DNA from: Pseudomonas sp. AFG_SD02_1510_Pfu_092
GTDB taxonomy: Bacteria; Pseudomonadota; Gammaproteobacteria; Pseudomonadales; Pseudomonadaceae
Direction: 5' to 3'
NCBI RefSeq assembly: GCF_003331055.1
Contig: NZ_PUQD01000040.1
Location: 1-47,216, forward strand
DNA length: 47,216 bases
The notes beneath the pieces were generated by a model. It saw only the letters and a list, made by a program, of their open reading frames with translations, was not told the origin of the DNA and ran no database searches. Position numbers and translations under genes: made by a program. This document shows positions 32,508 through 44,194 of the stretch, piece by piece. How positions within the stretch are numbered: position 1 is the first letter of the stretch; each line of letters begins with the position of its first letter.

Positions 32508-35500
32508 AGGCGTTTTTCAGTTTTGTCATTCGCTGGGTGATCCCGCTGCTGGGCCTGATCGCCCTGAGCCTGATCATCTGGTTCGTCGGGCCGTTGCTGG
32601 AAGCGCTGACGCCGCCCGCACCGCGCTGGCTGCTGATCGTCCTGCTATTCGCCGTGTGGGGCGCCTACCGCGCCTGGCGCATCGTGCAGGCGCGCCGGCA
32701 GGCTGCCAAGGTCATGCAGAGCCTGGCCGCCGAGACCGCCCCGGACCCGGCCAGCGTGGCCACCGCCGAAGAGCTGGCCGCCCTGCGCCAGCGCATGGAC
32801 GAAGCCCTGGCGCTGCTGAAAAAGGCTCGCCTGGGCGGTGACGAGCGGCGCAACCTCTACGAGCTGCCGTGGTACGTGATCATTGGCCCGCCCGGTTCCG
32901 GCAAGACCACTGCGCTGGTCAATTCCGGCCTGCATTTCCCGCTGGCCGCGCAACTAGGCGAGGGCGCCATCCGTGGGGTAGGCGGCACGCGTAACTGCGA
33001 CTGGTGGTTCACCGACCAGGCGGTGCTGCTCGACACCGCCGGCCGCTACACCACCCAGGACAGCCACGCCCAGGTCGACAAGGCGGCCTGGCTGGGCTTC
33101 CTCGACCTGCTCAAGACCCAGCGCTCGCGCCGCCCGATCGACGGTGCGTTCATTGCCATCAGCCTGTCCGACCTGCTGCTGGGCAGCGACGCCGAGCGTG
33201 CCGCCCATGCTGTGGCGATCCGCGCGCGCGTCCAGGAGCTGTACAGCCAGCTGGGTGTGCGCTTCCCGGTTTACCTGATGCTGACCAAGCTCGACCTGGT
33301 GCCGGGCTTCATGGAGTTCTTCGACAACCTGGGCAAGGACGAGCGCGCCCAGGTGTGGGGCATGACCTTCCCGCTGGATACCCTCGAGCAGGGCGCTGAT
33401 GGCCCGTTGGCGCAGTTCGACAACGAGTTCGGCCTGCTCGAACAGCGCCTTGGCGAGCGCCTGGTCGAGCGCCTGCAACAGGAGCGCGACCCGGCCCGGC
33501 GCGACCTGATCTACGGCTTCGTGCAACAGTTCGCCGCCCTGCGCGGCAACCTCAAGGGCTTCCTCGATGGCATCTTCAAGCCCAACGCCTTCGAGGCGCG
33601 GGCGTTGCTGCGCGGTGTGTATCTCACCAGCGGCACCCAGGAAGGCAGCCCCATCGACCGGCTGATCGGCAGCATGGCCCAGAGCATGGGCCTGGACCGC
33701 GCGCAGCTGGCGCGCCAGAGCGGTAGCGGGCGCAGCTATTTCATCGAGCGGCTGTTCACCGCTGTGGCCTTCGCCGAGCGCGGCCTGGTCGGCAGCAACC
33801 CCAAGGTGGAACAGCGGCGCAGGTGGATCGCCCGTGGCGCGCTGGCCCTGAGCGTGGCGCTGGTGCTGCTGGTCGGCACCTTGTGGGCGCTCAGCTACCG
33901 CGCCAACCAGCAATACATCGCCGAGGTCGACAGCCGCCTGCAGCCGCTGGGCAAGAGCGTGCAAAGCCTGAGCCCGGCGCAGCGCAACGTGGTCGAGGTG
34001 CTGCCGTTGCTCAACGCCGTGCGCCATCTGGCCGACGACCCACCCGGCTGGGCCGAGGGCCTGGGCCTGTACCAGGGCGACATGCTCGAAAGCGAATCGC
34101 AAAGCCTGTACCGCAAGCTGCTGATCGCCATTTTCGCCCCGCGCCTGGTCACCCGCATCGAGGAGCAGCTGTACGCCGGCGGCCCGTCGGACTACCTCTA
34201 CGAAGGGCTCAAGGCCTACCTGATGCTGGCTGACGGCGAGCACTACGACGCGGACTTCATCAAGGCCTGGATCACCCTCGACTGGGAGCGCCAGCTGCCT
34301 CGCGACCTTGCCCCTGAGCTGCGCCAGGCCCTGGAGCAGCACCTGGCGGCGCTGTTCGACAAGCGCCCGCCAAATGCCCGCCTGGACCAGCGCCTGATCG
34401 ACGACACCCGGCGCCAGTTGCAACAGCTGCCGGTGGCCCAGCGCGTCTACGACCGGGTCAAGCGCCAGAAGCTGCCGGCTGGGGTCGAAGACTTCCGCGT
34501 CAGCGACGCGGCCGGTCGCGATGCCGCCCTGGTGTTTCGCTTCAAGAGCGCCAAGCCGCTGAGCGAGCCGCTGCCGGGGCTGTTCACCGTGCAGGGTTAC
34601 CGCCAGGCGTTTCTGGCTGCCAGCCTGGCGCAGAGCACCACGCTCGCCGAAGAGCGCTGGGTACTCGGCCGCGCGCCGGGCGAGGCGGGCGATGCCAGGC
34701 GCCTGGCCGACGATGTGCAGCAACTTTATTACCAGGATTACATCCGCCACTGGGACGCCCTGCTCGATGACCTGGACTTCGTGCCGATCACCAGCGTCGG
34801 CCAGGCCGCCGATGTGCTGCGGGTGCTGTCCGGGCCGAGCTCGCCGATGAAGCAGCTGCTGCAGGCGGTGGCGCGGGAAACCAACCTGGCGCAGCCGACC
34901 ACCCTCGACAAGGTCCAGGACAAGGCCCAACAGGCCGGTGTCGACCAGTTGCGCCAGCGCCTCGGCGGCCTGCTCGGCGACGCCCCGCTGCCGGCCGACA
35001 GCCCCGCGGCCCGCACGCAGGACCCGGTGACCGCGCACTTTGCCGAACTGGCTGCGCTGGTGGACAGCGGCGAAGGCCAGCCGGCCGCCATCGACGGCCT
35101 GCTCACCGACCTCAACGCGCTTTACGTGCAAGTCAGCGCCATGGTCGGTGCCAGCGGCGACGCCCTGCTCGGCGAGGCCAAGAACCAGGCCCAGGCGGCG
35201 GCGCAACGGGTTGCCCTGGGCGCGGCGCGCCAGCCCAAGGTGGTGCAGAACCTGGTCAGCTCGGTACTCGGCGCGACCCACGGCGTGGTCATGGGCGGGG
35301 TGCGCAACCAGCTCAACGCCGCCTGGGCCAGCGAAGTGCTGAATGTCTACCGCCAGTCGCTCAGCGGCCGCTACCCGATGGTCGCCGGCAGCTCGCGCGA
35401 CGCCACCCTGGAAGACTTCGGCCAGTTCTTCGGCGTTGGCGGGGTGATGGACAGCTACTTCCGCAAGTACCTGCAGCCCTACGTCAATACGTCCAGCACA

Positions 35501-36013
35501 CCCTGGAGCTGGCAGCCGGGCGCGGCGCAGAAGCTTGGGATCAACAGCAACGTGCTGTACACCTTCCAGCGCGCGGCGACCATTCGCGATGCCTTCTTCC
35601 GCAGCGGCAATGGCCTGCAGCCAGGCGTGCGCTTCGAGCTCAAACCAGTGGCGATGGACGCCAGCATCACCCAGTTCCTGCTCGACCTCGACGGCCAGCA
35701 GGTCAGCTACGACCACGGCCCGAGCCGCCCGGTGGCGCTGCAATGGCCCAACCCCAACAGCATCGGCGTGGTGCGCCTGGCAATTGCGCCGCCGGCGGCC
35801 AGCGGCCGTTCCGGGTTGACCATGGAAGGGCCGTGGGCGTGGTTCCGCCTGCTCGACCAGTCCGACCTGGTGGCCGGCAGCTCGCCGGAGCGCTTCAACC
35901 TGCGCTTGCGCGTGGACGGCGCCAGCGTGTCGTACGAGCTGCGTGCCAGCAGCGCCTTCAACCCGTTCCGCAGCCGAGTGGTCAGCGGTTTCAGCCTGCC
36001 GGAGCGCCTGTGA
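32504..36013 (+). CDS. tssM: T6SS membrane-core protein TssM (IcmF)
   Basis: 1169 residues with two N-terminal membrane helices (~4-30 and ~38-56), a cytoplasmic NTPase-like domain with intact Walker A (GPPGSGKTT, ~128-136), a third helix (~446-466) and a long periplasmic part ending in the beta domains that bind TssJ (SIGVVRLAIAPP, LTMEGPWAWFRLLDQS). The start is a GTG at 32504 overlapping the tssL stop (GTGA). Unlike many TssM proteins the Walker A motif is intact, so nucleotide binding is possible. Confidence 0.97.
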   Translation: MKAFFSFVIRWVIPLLGLIALSLIIWFVGPLLEALTPPAPRWLLIVLLFAVWGAYRAWRIVQARRQAAKVMQSLAAETAPDPASVATAEELAALRQRMDEALALLKKARLGGDERRNLYELPWYVIIGPPGSGKTTALVNSGLHFPLAAQLGEGAIRGVGGTRNCDWWFTDQAVLLDTAGRYTTQDSHAQVDKAAWLGFLDLLKTQRSRRPIDGAFIAISLSDLLLGSDAERAAHAVAIRARVQELYSQLGVRFPVYLMLTKLDLVPGFMEFFDNLGKDERAQVWGMTFPLDTLEQGADGPLAQFDNEFGLLEQRLGERLVERLQQERDPARRDLIYGFVQQFAALRGNLKGFLDGIFKPNAFEARALLRGVYLTSGTQEGSPIDRLIGSMAQSMGLDRAQLARQSGSGRSYFIERLFTAVAFAERGLVGSNPKVEQRRRWIARGALALSVALVLLVGTLWALSYRANQQYIAEVDSRLQPLGKSVQSLSPAQRNVVEVLPLLNAVRHLADDPPGWAEGLGLYQGDMLESESQSLYRKLLIAIFAPRLVTRIEEQLYAGGPSDYLYEGLKAYLMLADGEHYDADFIKAWITLDWERQLPRDLAPELRQALEQHLAALFDKRPPNARLDQRLIDDTRRQLQQLPVAQRVYDRVKRQKLPAGVEDFRVSDAAGRDAALVFRFKSAKPLSEPLPGLFTVQGYRQAFLAASLAQSTTLAEERWVLGRAPGEAGDARRLADDVQQLYYQDYIRHWDALLDDLDFVPITSVGQAADVLRVLSGPSSPMKQLLQAVARETNLAQPTTLDKVQDKAQQAGVDQLRQRLGGLLGDAPLPADSPAARTQDPVTAHFAELAALVDSGEGQPAAIDGLLTDLNALYVQVSAMVGASGDALLGEAKNQAQAAAQRVALGAARQPKVVQNLVSSVLGATHGVVMGGVRNQLNAAWASEVLNVYRQSLSGRYPMVAGSSRDATLEDFGQFFGVGGVMDSYFRKYLQPYVNTSSTPWSWQPGAAQKLGINSNVLYTFQRAATIRDAFFRSGNGLQPGVRFELKPVAMDASITQFLLDLDGQQVSYDHGPSRPVALQWPNPNSIGVVRLAIAPPAASGRSGLTMEGPWAWFRLLDQSDLVAGSSPERFNLRLRVDGASVSYELRASSAFNPFRSRVVSGFSLPERL

Positions 36014-36666
36014 ACGACGTGGGTTTCTACGGAAAACTGGCCTGTCGCGGCGACTTCGTCAGCCGTGGCCTGCCACAGAGTTTCATCCAGCCCTGGGACC
36101 AGTGGCTGGCCGCCGGCATCCAGGCCAGCCAGCAGGCGCTCGGCGAGGGCTGGCTGCAGGCCTACCTGGTCAGCCCGTTGTGGCGCTTTGCCCTGGCGCC
36201 CGGGGTGTGTGGCCCGGATGCGGTGGTCGGCGTGCTGATGCCGAGCATCGACCGGGTCGGGCGCTACTTTCCGCTGAGCGTGGCGCAGCTACTGGAGCCC
36301 GGCGTGGCGCTCGCCAGCATCGTTGGCGGCGCGGATGAATGGTTCGAAGGGGTCGAGGCGGCGTTGCTGGGCACGCTTGAAGCGGAGGCGACCTTCGAGC
36401 ATTTCGCGGCAGCCCTGCAGCCTTATCGCGACGCCCGGCCGCTGTTGCAGGGGCCACGGCTGACCGTGGGTGGCTTGCAGCTGCTGGACGGCACCACCGC
36501 GCAAGGCCGGGCATTGGCCCTGGCCGAATGCGCCTGTGACGGCATGAGCCTGTGGTGGGGGCAGGGCAGCGAGCGGATCGCGCCAGGCCTGTTGCGCAGC
36601 CAGGGCCTGCCACGCAGCGAGCAGTTCGCCGCGTTTTTACTGGGCAGCGAGGTGAGGCCGGCATGA
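36010..36666 (+). CDS. tagF: TagF, T6SS post-translational repressor
   Basis: 218 residues with the TagF/DUF2094 opening VGFYGKLACRGDFVSRGLPQ, PWDQWLAAGIQASQQ and a C-terminal SLWWGQGSE. In P. aeruginosa TagF holds the H1 system off independently of threonine phosphorylation, by sequestering Fha. The start is GTG at 36010-36012, overlapping the tssM stop; its own stop overlaps pppA (ATGA). In some species TagF is fused to PppA; here they are separate but coupled. Confidence 0.93.
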   Translation: MNDVGFYGKLACRGDFVSRGLPQSFIQPWDQWLAAGIQASQQALGEGWLQAYLVSPLWRFALAPGVCGPDAVVGVLMPSIDRVGRYFPLSVAQLLEPGVALASIVGGADEWFEGVEAALLGTLEAEATFEHFAAALQPYRDARPLLQGPRLTVGGLQLLDGTTAQGRALALAECACDGMSLWWGQGSERIAPGLLRSQGLPRSEQFAAFLLGSEVRPA

Positions 36667-37382
36667 GCAGCGTGCGCTACAGCGCGGCCAGCTACAGCCA
36701 TGTCGGCATGGTCCGCAAGATCAACGAAGACGCCTGCCTGGAGCTGACCTGGGATGGCCTGTGGGCCGTTGCCGACGGCATGGGCGGGCATGCCGCCGGC
36801 GACTATGTCAGCAGCCTGGCGGTGGACAGCCTGCGCCAGTTGCCGCTGATCGATGGGCTGGAGGAATTCACCCAGGCCGTGCGCGACACCCTGGCCCGGG
36901 TCAACCGCGCGGTGCGCGAGGAAACCCTGCGCCGGGGCGTGGCGATGATGGGTAGTACCGTGGTGCTGCTGGCCGCACGCGGCGACCGCGCCGTGGGCCT
37001 GTGGGCCGGCGACAGCCGCCTGTACCGCCTGCGCGGCGGCCGCATCGAGCGCCTGTCACATGACCACAGCTATGTCCAGGAACTGCAGGACAGCGGCCTG
37101 CTCAACGAGGCCGAGGCCCGCGTGCACCCACGCGGCAACATCGTCACCCGCGCCATCGGCGTCGAGGACCAGCTCGACCTGCAGGCGGTGAGCGTGCAGG
37201 TGCAGCCCGGCGACACCTACCTGTTGTGCAGCGATGGCCTGAACAAGACCGCCGAAGACCACGAGATCGCCGATGTGCTCGGCCACGCCGACCCCTACCA
37301 GGTGGTCCGCAGCCTGGTGCACCTGGGGCTGACCCGTGGCGCGCCCGACAACATCACCGCCGTGGTGGTGAAGGCGAATTGA
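36663..37382 (+). CDS. pppA: PppA/Stp1, PP2C-type protein phosphatase
   Basis: 239-residue cytoplasmic Ser/Thr phosphatase with all PPM metal motifs: GMVRKINEDA, VADGMGGHAAGD, GDSRLYRLR, LCSDGLNK and GAPDNITAVVV. It is expected to dephosphorylate Fha and so switch the T6SS off after firing. The ATG overlaps the tagF stop. Confidence 0.95.
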   Translation: MSSVRYSAASYSHVGMVRKINEDACLELTWDGLWAVADGMGGHAAGDYVSSLAVDSLRQLPLIDGLEEFTQAVRDTLARVNRAVREETLRRGVAMMGSTVVLLAARGDRAVGLWAGDSRLYRLRGGRIERLSHDHSYVQELQDSGLLNEAEARVHPRGNIVTRAIGVEDQLDLQAVSVQVQPGDTYLLCSDGLNKTAEDHEIADVLGHADPYQVVRSLVHLGLTRGAPDNITAVVVKAN

Positions 37383-40300
37383 AGAGCACCCTGAACATGC
37401 AGATTCCCGGATTCGACATCGACAGCGAGATTGGCCAGGGCGCCATGGCCAGTGTCTACCTGGCCACCCAGCGCTCGCTGCAGCGCAAGGTGGCGCTGAA
37501 GGTGATGGCCGCAAGCCTTGCCGCCGACCCCACCTTCTGCGAGCGCTTCCTGCGCGAAGGGCGCACCCTGGCGCGGCTGTCGCACCCGCACATTGCCACC
37601 ATCCATGACATCGGCAATGTCGGCGAGCTGTACTACATGGCCATGGAGTACCTGCCCAGCGGCACCCTCAAGGAGCGCATCGCCGCCGGGCTTGCGCCTG
37701 AGCAGGGCCTGCTGTACGTGCGGCAGATCGCCCAGGCGCTGGGCTATGCCCACGCCCAGGGCCTGGTGCACCGCGATGTGAAGCCGGCCAACATCCTGTT
37801 CCGCGCCGACGGCACGGCGGTGCTCTCGGACTTCGGCATCGCCAAGTCGCTGGATGACCGCACCCAGTTCACCCAGGCCGGTTTCGCCGTCGGCACCCCG
37901 AGCTACATGAGCCCGGAGCAGGCGCGTGGCATGGACATCGACGGCCGCGCCGACCTGTACGCGCTTGGCGTGGTGCTGTACGAGATCCTTGTCGGCGAGC
38001 TGCCGTACCGTGGCACCGATGCCTTGTCGACCGCACTGGCGCACCTGACCGAGCCGCTGCCGGAACTGCCGATCGAGCATGGGCGCTACCAGAGCATCCT
38101 GCGCGGGCTGCTGGCCAAGGACCCCGAGCAGCGCTTTGCCGATGCCGCCGCGCTGTTGGCGGCGCTCGACCGCTTGCCTGTCGATGACCCGGACAGCACA
38201 GTGATCCGGCCATTGCCAGTGGCGATGCCGGGCAAGGCTGAGCTGGGCGGACTGACGCCGGTATCCATCGATATCCCGCAGGCCGTGGCTGCGCCAGTCG
38301 CCAGCCCCACGCCTGCGCCCGAGCCGACCCGGCCGCAACCGAGTGCGCCAGCGCAAGCCGGCCCGGGCAAACCGGCCAAAGCGCTGCTGGCCGTGGCCAT
38401 CGCTGCGGCGCTGGGCCTGGGCGCGACCTGGTTGTGGTGGCCGGCGGATAGCGACCAGCCGGCTGCGCCGCCGCCCGTGGCGCAAGCCGCCAGCCAGGCG
38501 CAGACGCCGGCCACGCCGCCACTCGCCGCCAGCGAGGACGGCCGGCCATTACTGATGCCGGGCAAGAAAACCCTGTTCCAGCGCGTGCTGAGCAAGCCCG
38601 AGGCGCAACTGCTGGCGCGGCCCGGCGACAGCGCGGGTGAGCCCCTGCCGGCGTTCTCGGTGCTGTACGTGTACCAGCGCAAGGACATCGACGGCCAGCA
38701 ATGGCTGGAAGTTGGCGCCTCCAGCGCCGGCCAGCGCGATGGCTGGTTGCCGGCGACCCAGACCAGTGACTGGAAGCAGAGCCTGGTGCTCAAGTTCACC
38801 GAGCGTTCCGGCCGTTCACCGGTGATGTTCATGCGCCAGGCCGATGACCTGCAGCAGCTGCTCGACGACAGCGGCAAGGCCCGCGCCGAGCTGCTCAAGG
38901 CGCAGCAGCAGCCGGAACAGGTGCCCCAGGTGCTGGCGCTGGAACCGACCGCCAGCGCGGTGCCGCAGAACCAGTTCTACCTGATGCCGATCTTCGACTA
39001 CCGCGAAAGCTTCGGTGCCGACGGCCAGCCGGTGCAGTTGCTCAATGTCGCCTCCATCGACCCCGGCAGCCGCGCCCGCAGCCAGGCGGCCACGGCTGCC
39101 GGCGCGGCGCTGGCGGCGGACAACCGCTTCCGCACCGGCATCGTCCTGGTGGTCGATACCTCGGTGTCGATGCAGCCCTACATCGACCGCGTGCGCCAGG
39201 TGGTCAGCGAACTGCAGGCGCAACTGGCCGCGCGTGGCGAGCTGGACAATGTCAGCTTCGGCCTGGTGGGCTTTCGCAACAGCGTCAAGCGCACCCCCGG
39301 CCTGGACTACCTGAGCAAGACCCTGGTCAGCCTGGAGCAGGGCCGCGACCCGGCGCGCTTCCTCAAGGCCGCCGCGCAGGTCAAGGCCACCAGCGTTTCC
39401 AGCCATTCGTTCAACGAAGATGCCTTCGCCGGGGTGATGCAGGCCGTCGAGGGCATGGACTGGTCCGGCTACGGCGGGCGTATCGTGCTGCTGGTCAGCG
39501 ATGCCGGCGCGCTGCGCAAGAACGACCCCTACAGCAGCACACAGATGAACGAGGCCGAGGTACGCCAGGCTGCGCTGAGCAAGCAGATCAAGATCTACGC
39601 CCTGCACCTGCGCACGCCAGTCGGGGCGAACAACCATGGCGCAGCCGAAAGCCAGTACCGCGTGCTGACCGCCGACAGCAACCCGCAGATCGGCGACCTC
39701 TACGTGGGTGTGCCGGGCGGCGATGTCGGGGCCTTTGGCGAGCGCGTGCGCGAAATCGGCTCGACGTTCGCCGAGCTGGTGCACCAGGTGCGCCAGCAGC
39801 AGCCGCAGCCGTTGCCGCAGCTGAACGCCGGGGCAACCCTGGCGGCCAAGACCCAGGCCATCGGTTATGCCATGCACATGGACTTCCTCGGCCGCGCCGG
39901 CGCCAGCCAGGCGCCGCAGCTGGTCAGCGCCTGGGCCGCCGACCGCGACCTGAGCAACCCGGCATTGCCGAGCCTGCAAGTGTGCGTGATGCTGACCAAG
40001 CTGCAGCTCAACGACCTGCAACAGTCGCTGAAGCTGATCGTCGATGCCGCGCGCAAGACCCGCAGCTCGCCGGGCGACTTCTTCAACGAGATCGCCAGCG
40101 CCAGCGCCTACATGAGCCGCGACCCCGGCGCCCTGCGCAAGGGCGCCAACCTGGCCCAGGGCGGGGTGCTCGGCGAATACCTCGAAGGCCTGCCGTACCG
40201 CAGCAAGTCGCTGAGCATGACCGAGGACCTGTGGCTGTCGCTGTCGGTGGCCGAACAGGAGGACTTCATCGACGAGCTGGACTCGAAGATCCGCCTGTAC

Positions 40301-40396
40301 GAAACCTTCCACAACGACATGGCCAACTGGGTGCGCTTCGGCAAGGCCGAGCCCGGCGATGCCCTGTACCGTGTGCCGTTGTCGACGCTGCCGTGA
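37379..40396 (+). CDS. ppkA: PpkA/Stk1, transmembrane Ser/Thr kinase with VWA domain
   Basis: About 1005 residues. The Hanks-type kinase (~7-280) has the glycine loop IGQGAMASVYLA, catalytic LVHRDVKPANILF, metal-binding LSDFGIAKS and an activation loop with GTPSYMSPEQA. A Pro-rich linker and one membrane helix (~335-354, ALLAVAIAAALGLGATWLWW) follow, then a periplasmic part with a von Willebrand A domain (~583 on; MIDAS-like DTSVS) and a long C-terminus. It receives the TagQRST signal in the periplasm and phosphorylates Fha inside. The start is probably TTG at 37379, overlapping the pppA stop with AAGG 4 bases upstream; an ATG at 37397 is the alternative and also leaves the kinase intact. Confidence 0.94.
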   Translation: MKSTLNMQIPGFDIDSEIGQGAMASVYLATQRSLQRKVALKVMAASLAADPTFCERFLREGRTLARLSHPHIATIHDIGNVGELYYMAMEYLPSGTLKERIAAGLAPEQGLLYVRQIAQALGYAHAQGLVHRDVKPANILFRADGTAVLSDFGIAKSLDDRTQFTQAGFAVGTPSYMSPEQARGMDIDGRADLYALGVVLYEILVGELPYRGTDALSTALAHLTEPLPELPIEHGRYQSILRGLLAKDPEQRFADAAALLAALDRLPVDDPDSTVIRPLPVAMPGKAELGGLTPVSIDIPQAVAAPVASPTPAPEPTRPQPSAPAQAGPGKPAKALLAVAIAAALGLGATWLWWPADSDQPAAPPPVAQAASQAQTPATPPLAASEDGRPLLMPGKKTLFQRVLSKPEAQLLARPGDSAGEPLPAFSVLYVYQRKDIDGQQWLEVGASSAGQRDGWLPATQTSDWKQSLVLKFTERSGRSPVMFMRQADDLQQLLDDSGKARAELLKAQQQPEQVPQVLALEPTASAVPQNQFYLMPIFDYRESFGADGQPVQLLNVASIDPGSRARSQAATAAGAALAADNRFRTGIVLVVDTSVSMQPYIDRVRQVVSELQAQLAARGELDNVSFGLVGFRNSVKRTPGLDYLSKTLVSLEQGRDPARFLKAAAQVKATSVSSHSFNEDAFAGVMQAVEGMDWSGYGGRIVLLVSDAGALRKNDPYSSTQMNEAEVRQAALSKQIKIYALHLRTPVGANNHGAAESQYRVLTADSNPQIGDLYVGVPGGDVGAFGERVREIGSTFAELVHQVRQQQPQPLPQLNAGATLAAKTQAIGYAMHMDFLGRAGASQAPQLVSAWAADRDLSNPALPSLQVCVMLTKLQLNDLQQSLKLIVDAARKTRSSPGDFFNEIASASAYMSRDPGALRKGANLAQGGVLGEYLEGLPYRSKSLSMTEDLWLSLSVAEQEDFIDELDSKIRLYETFHNDMANWVRFGKAEPGDALYRVPLSTLP

Positions 40397-41100
40397 TGAT
40401 CAGCCTGCACGGGGTGCGCAAAACGCGCGGGCAGGGCGCCCAGCGCTACAGCCTGCAGATCGACCGGCTGCAACTGGCGGCGGGCGCGCGGGTGGCGCTG
40501 GTAGGCCCCAGCGGCTGCGGCAAGAGCACCTTGCTCGACCTGCTGGCGCTGGTCCTGGCGCCGGATGCCGCCGACGCTTTCGTCGTCGCTGGCAGCGACG
40601 TGGCCGGGCTGTGGCAGCAGGGCCGCCTGGACCGCTTGGCAGCGCTGCGCAGCCGCCAGCTGGGCTACGTGCTGCAGGCTGGCGGGTTGCTCGGCTTTCT
40701 CGATGTGCGCGGCAATATCCGCCTGCCCCGGCAGCTGCTGGGGCTGGCCGAGGACGGCAGCGTCGAGCGCCTGGCCGAGGCGCTGGATGTGCACGATCAA
40801 CTGGCCAAGAAGCCTGCCGCGTTGTCGCTGGGGCAACGCCAGCGGGTCAGCTGCGCCCGCGCCCTGGCGCATGCGCCAGCGTTGTTGCTGGCCGATGAAC
40901 CTACCGCAGCGCTGGACCCGGTGAACGCCGAGCGGGTCATGCAGCTGCTGCTGCGCGAGGCCCAGGCACGCCAGGTGACCTGTGTGCTGGCCACCCATGA
41001 CGAAGCATTGGCACGCCGGGCCGGGTTGAGCGTGCTGCGCATGGCCTGCCGCCGCGATGCCGACGGCGGCGTCACCGCCACACTGGGGCAGGCCTGCTGA
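40396..41100 (+). CDS. tagT: TagT, ABC-type ATPase of the T6SS signalling complex
   Basis: 234 residues, an ABC ATPase of the LolD/MacB type: Walker A GPSGCGKST (37-45), a variant signature LSLGQRQRVSCARAL (LSLGQ in place of LSGGQ) and Walker B ALLLADEPTAALDP. With TagS it forms an inner-membrane ABC complex required, in P. aeruginosa, for PpkA activation on envelope damage. The ATG overlaps the ppkA stop (TGATG). Confidence 0.94.
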   Translation: MISLHGVRKTRGQGAQRYSLQIDRLQLAAGARVALVGPSGCGKSTLLDLLALVLAPDAADAFVVAGSDVAGLWQQGRLDRLAALRSRQLGYVLQAGGLLGFLDVRGNIRLPRQLLGLAEDGSVERLAEALDVHDQLAKKPAALSLGQRQRVSCARALAHAPALLLADEPTAALDPVNAERVMQLLLREAQARQVTCVLATHDEALARRAGLSVLRMACRRDADGGVTATLGQAC

Positions 41101-42294
41101 TGCGCCCGTGGCTGATCGCCGGCCTGGCCTGGCAGGACTACCGCAACGATGCGCGGCTGTCGGCGTGCAGCGTGCTGGCGCTGGTCGCGGTGATCGCACC
41201 GTTGTTGGTGCTGTTCGGGCTCAAGTTTGGCCTGGTCGGCAGCCTGACCGAGCGCCTGCAACGCGACCCGGCGGTGCGCGAGATCGTGCCGCTGGGCGGT
41301 GGTCGTTTCCGCGCCGATTTCATCCACGCACTGGCGCAGCGACCGGACGTTGCCTTCGCCATCGCCCGCACCCGGCAGATCGCTGCCACTGCCGAGCTGT
41401 TGCTGCCGGCACGTGGGCGTGCGGTGACCGTCGAGATGCTGCCGACCGCCGCCGGCGACCCGTTGTTGCAGCAGGTGGCGCCGCCGCAGGGGCTGCAGCA
41501 GGTGGTATTGAGCTTTACCGCCGCGGAAAAGCTCGGTGCCACGGCCGGTGACGAGCTGCAGGCCAGCTTCAGCCGCCAGCAGGCCGGCCAGCTGCAATGG
41601 CGCCAGACCCGCCTGCAGGTGGCGGCGGTGCTGCCGCTGGCGGCGTTCGAGCGCGATGGCCTGTTCGCCTCCCTGGCCCTGCTCGAGGCGGTCGAGGACT
41701 ACCGCGACGGGCGCGGCGTGCCGGCGCTGGGCTGGCCGGGCGAGGCCGCAGGCAGCGATGCCCGGCGGGTGTACCCGGCGTTTCGCCTGTATGCCCGGGG
41801 CTTGGCCGATGTCGAGCCGCTGCGCGCGTATTTCGCCGAACGCAAGTGGCTGGTATCGACCCAGGCGGCGCAGATCGCCCAGGTGCAGGCGCTCAGCCGC
41901 AACCTCGACCTGGTGTTCTGGATCATCACCAGCCTGGCCGTGGCCGGTGCCGTGGCAGCCGTCGCCGCTGGCGCGGTGGCGGCGGTACAACGCAAGCAGC
42001 GCGAACTGGCGGTGCTGCGCCTGCTGGGGTTCGGCACGGCGGCGCTGCTGCTGTTCGTGGTGCTGCAGGCGCTGTACAGCGGCGTGCTGGCGGCGGCGGT
42101 TGCCGGCAGCCTGTACCTGCTGGCCGAGCAGGGCCTGAACCGAATATTCACGCAGGTGCCCGGCGAATACGCCAGCCATCTGTTGCCGATGCATTACCTC
42201 GTTGCGTTGTCTGCGGTGCTGCTGGCCAGCACCGCCGCCGCTGCCCTGGGCGGCTGGCGGGTGACGCGCATCGATGCCAGTCAAGGAATCCGTG

Positions 42295-42302
<8 letters not shown>
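41100..42302 (+). CDS. tagS: TagS, FtsX/LolCE-like permease of the T6SS signalling complex
   Basis: 400 residues with a first helix at ~20-42, a large periplasmic domain (~45-270) and three C-terminal helices (~278-300, ~318-345, ~365-388), the layout of MacB/FtsX-type permeases. Partner of TagT. The start overlaps the tagT stop (TGATG). The 3' end overlaps tagR by 8 bases. Confidence 0.93.
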
Positions 42303-44121
<1,819 letters not shown>

Positions 44122-44146
44122 TAGTGGCTTCTGCCTGACGTACCCG

Positions 44147-44171
44147 CGGTGGGCATGAGGCCCGCCGTTTT
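44147..44171 (+). terminator. Probable terminator between tagR and tagQ
   Basis: CGGTGGGC (44147-44154) pairs with GCCCGCCG (44160-44167), with one G-T wobble, a 5-base loop and TTTT directly after. It lies 26 bases past the tagR stop and 24 bases before tagQ, so tagQ may be partly uncoupled from the operon or expressed by read-through. Confidence 0.65.
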
Positions 44172-44194
44172 AACCAACCACGTGAGAAAGTGAC

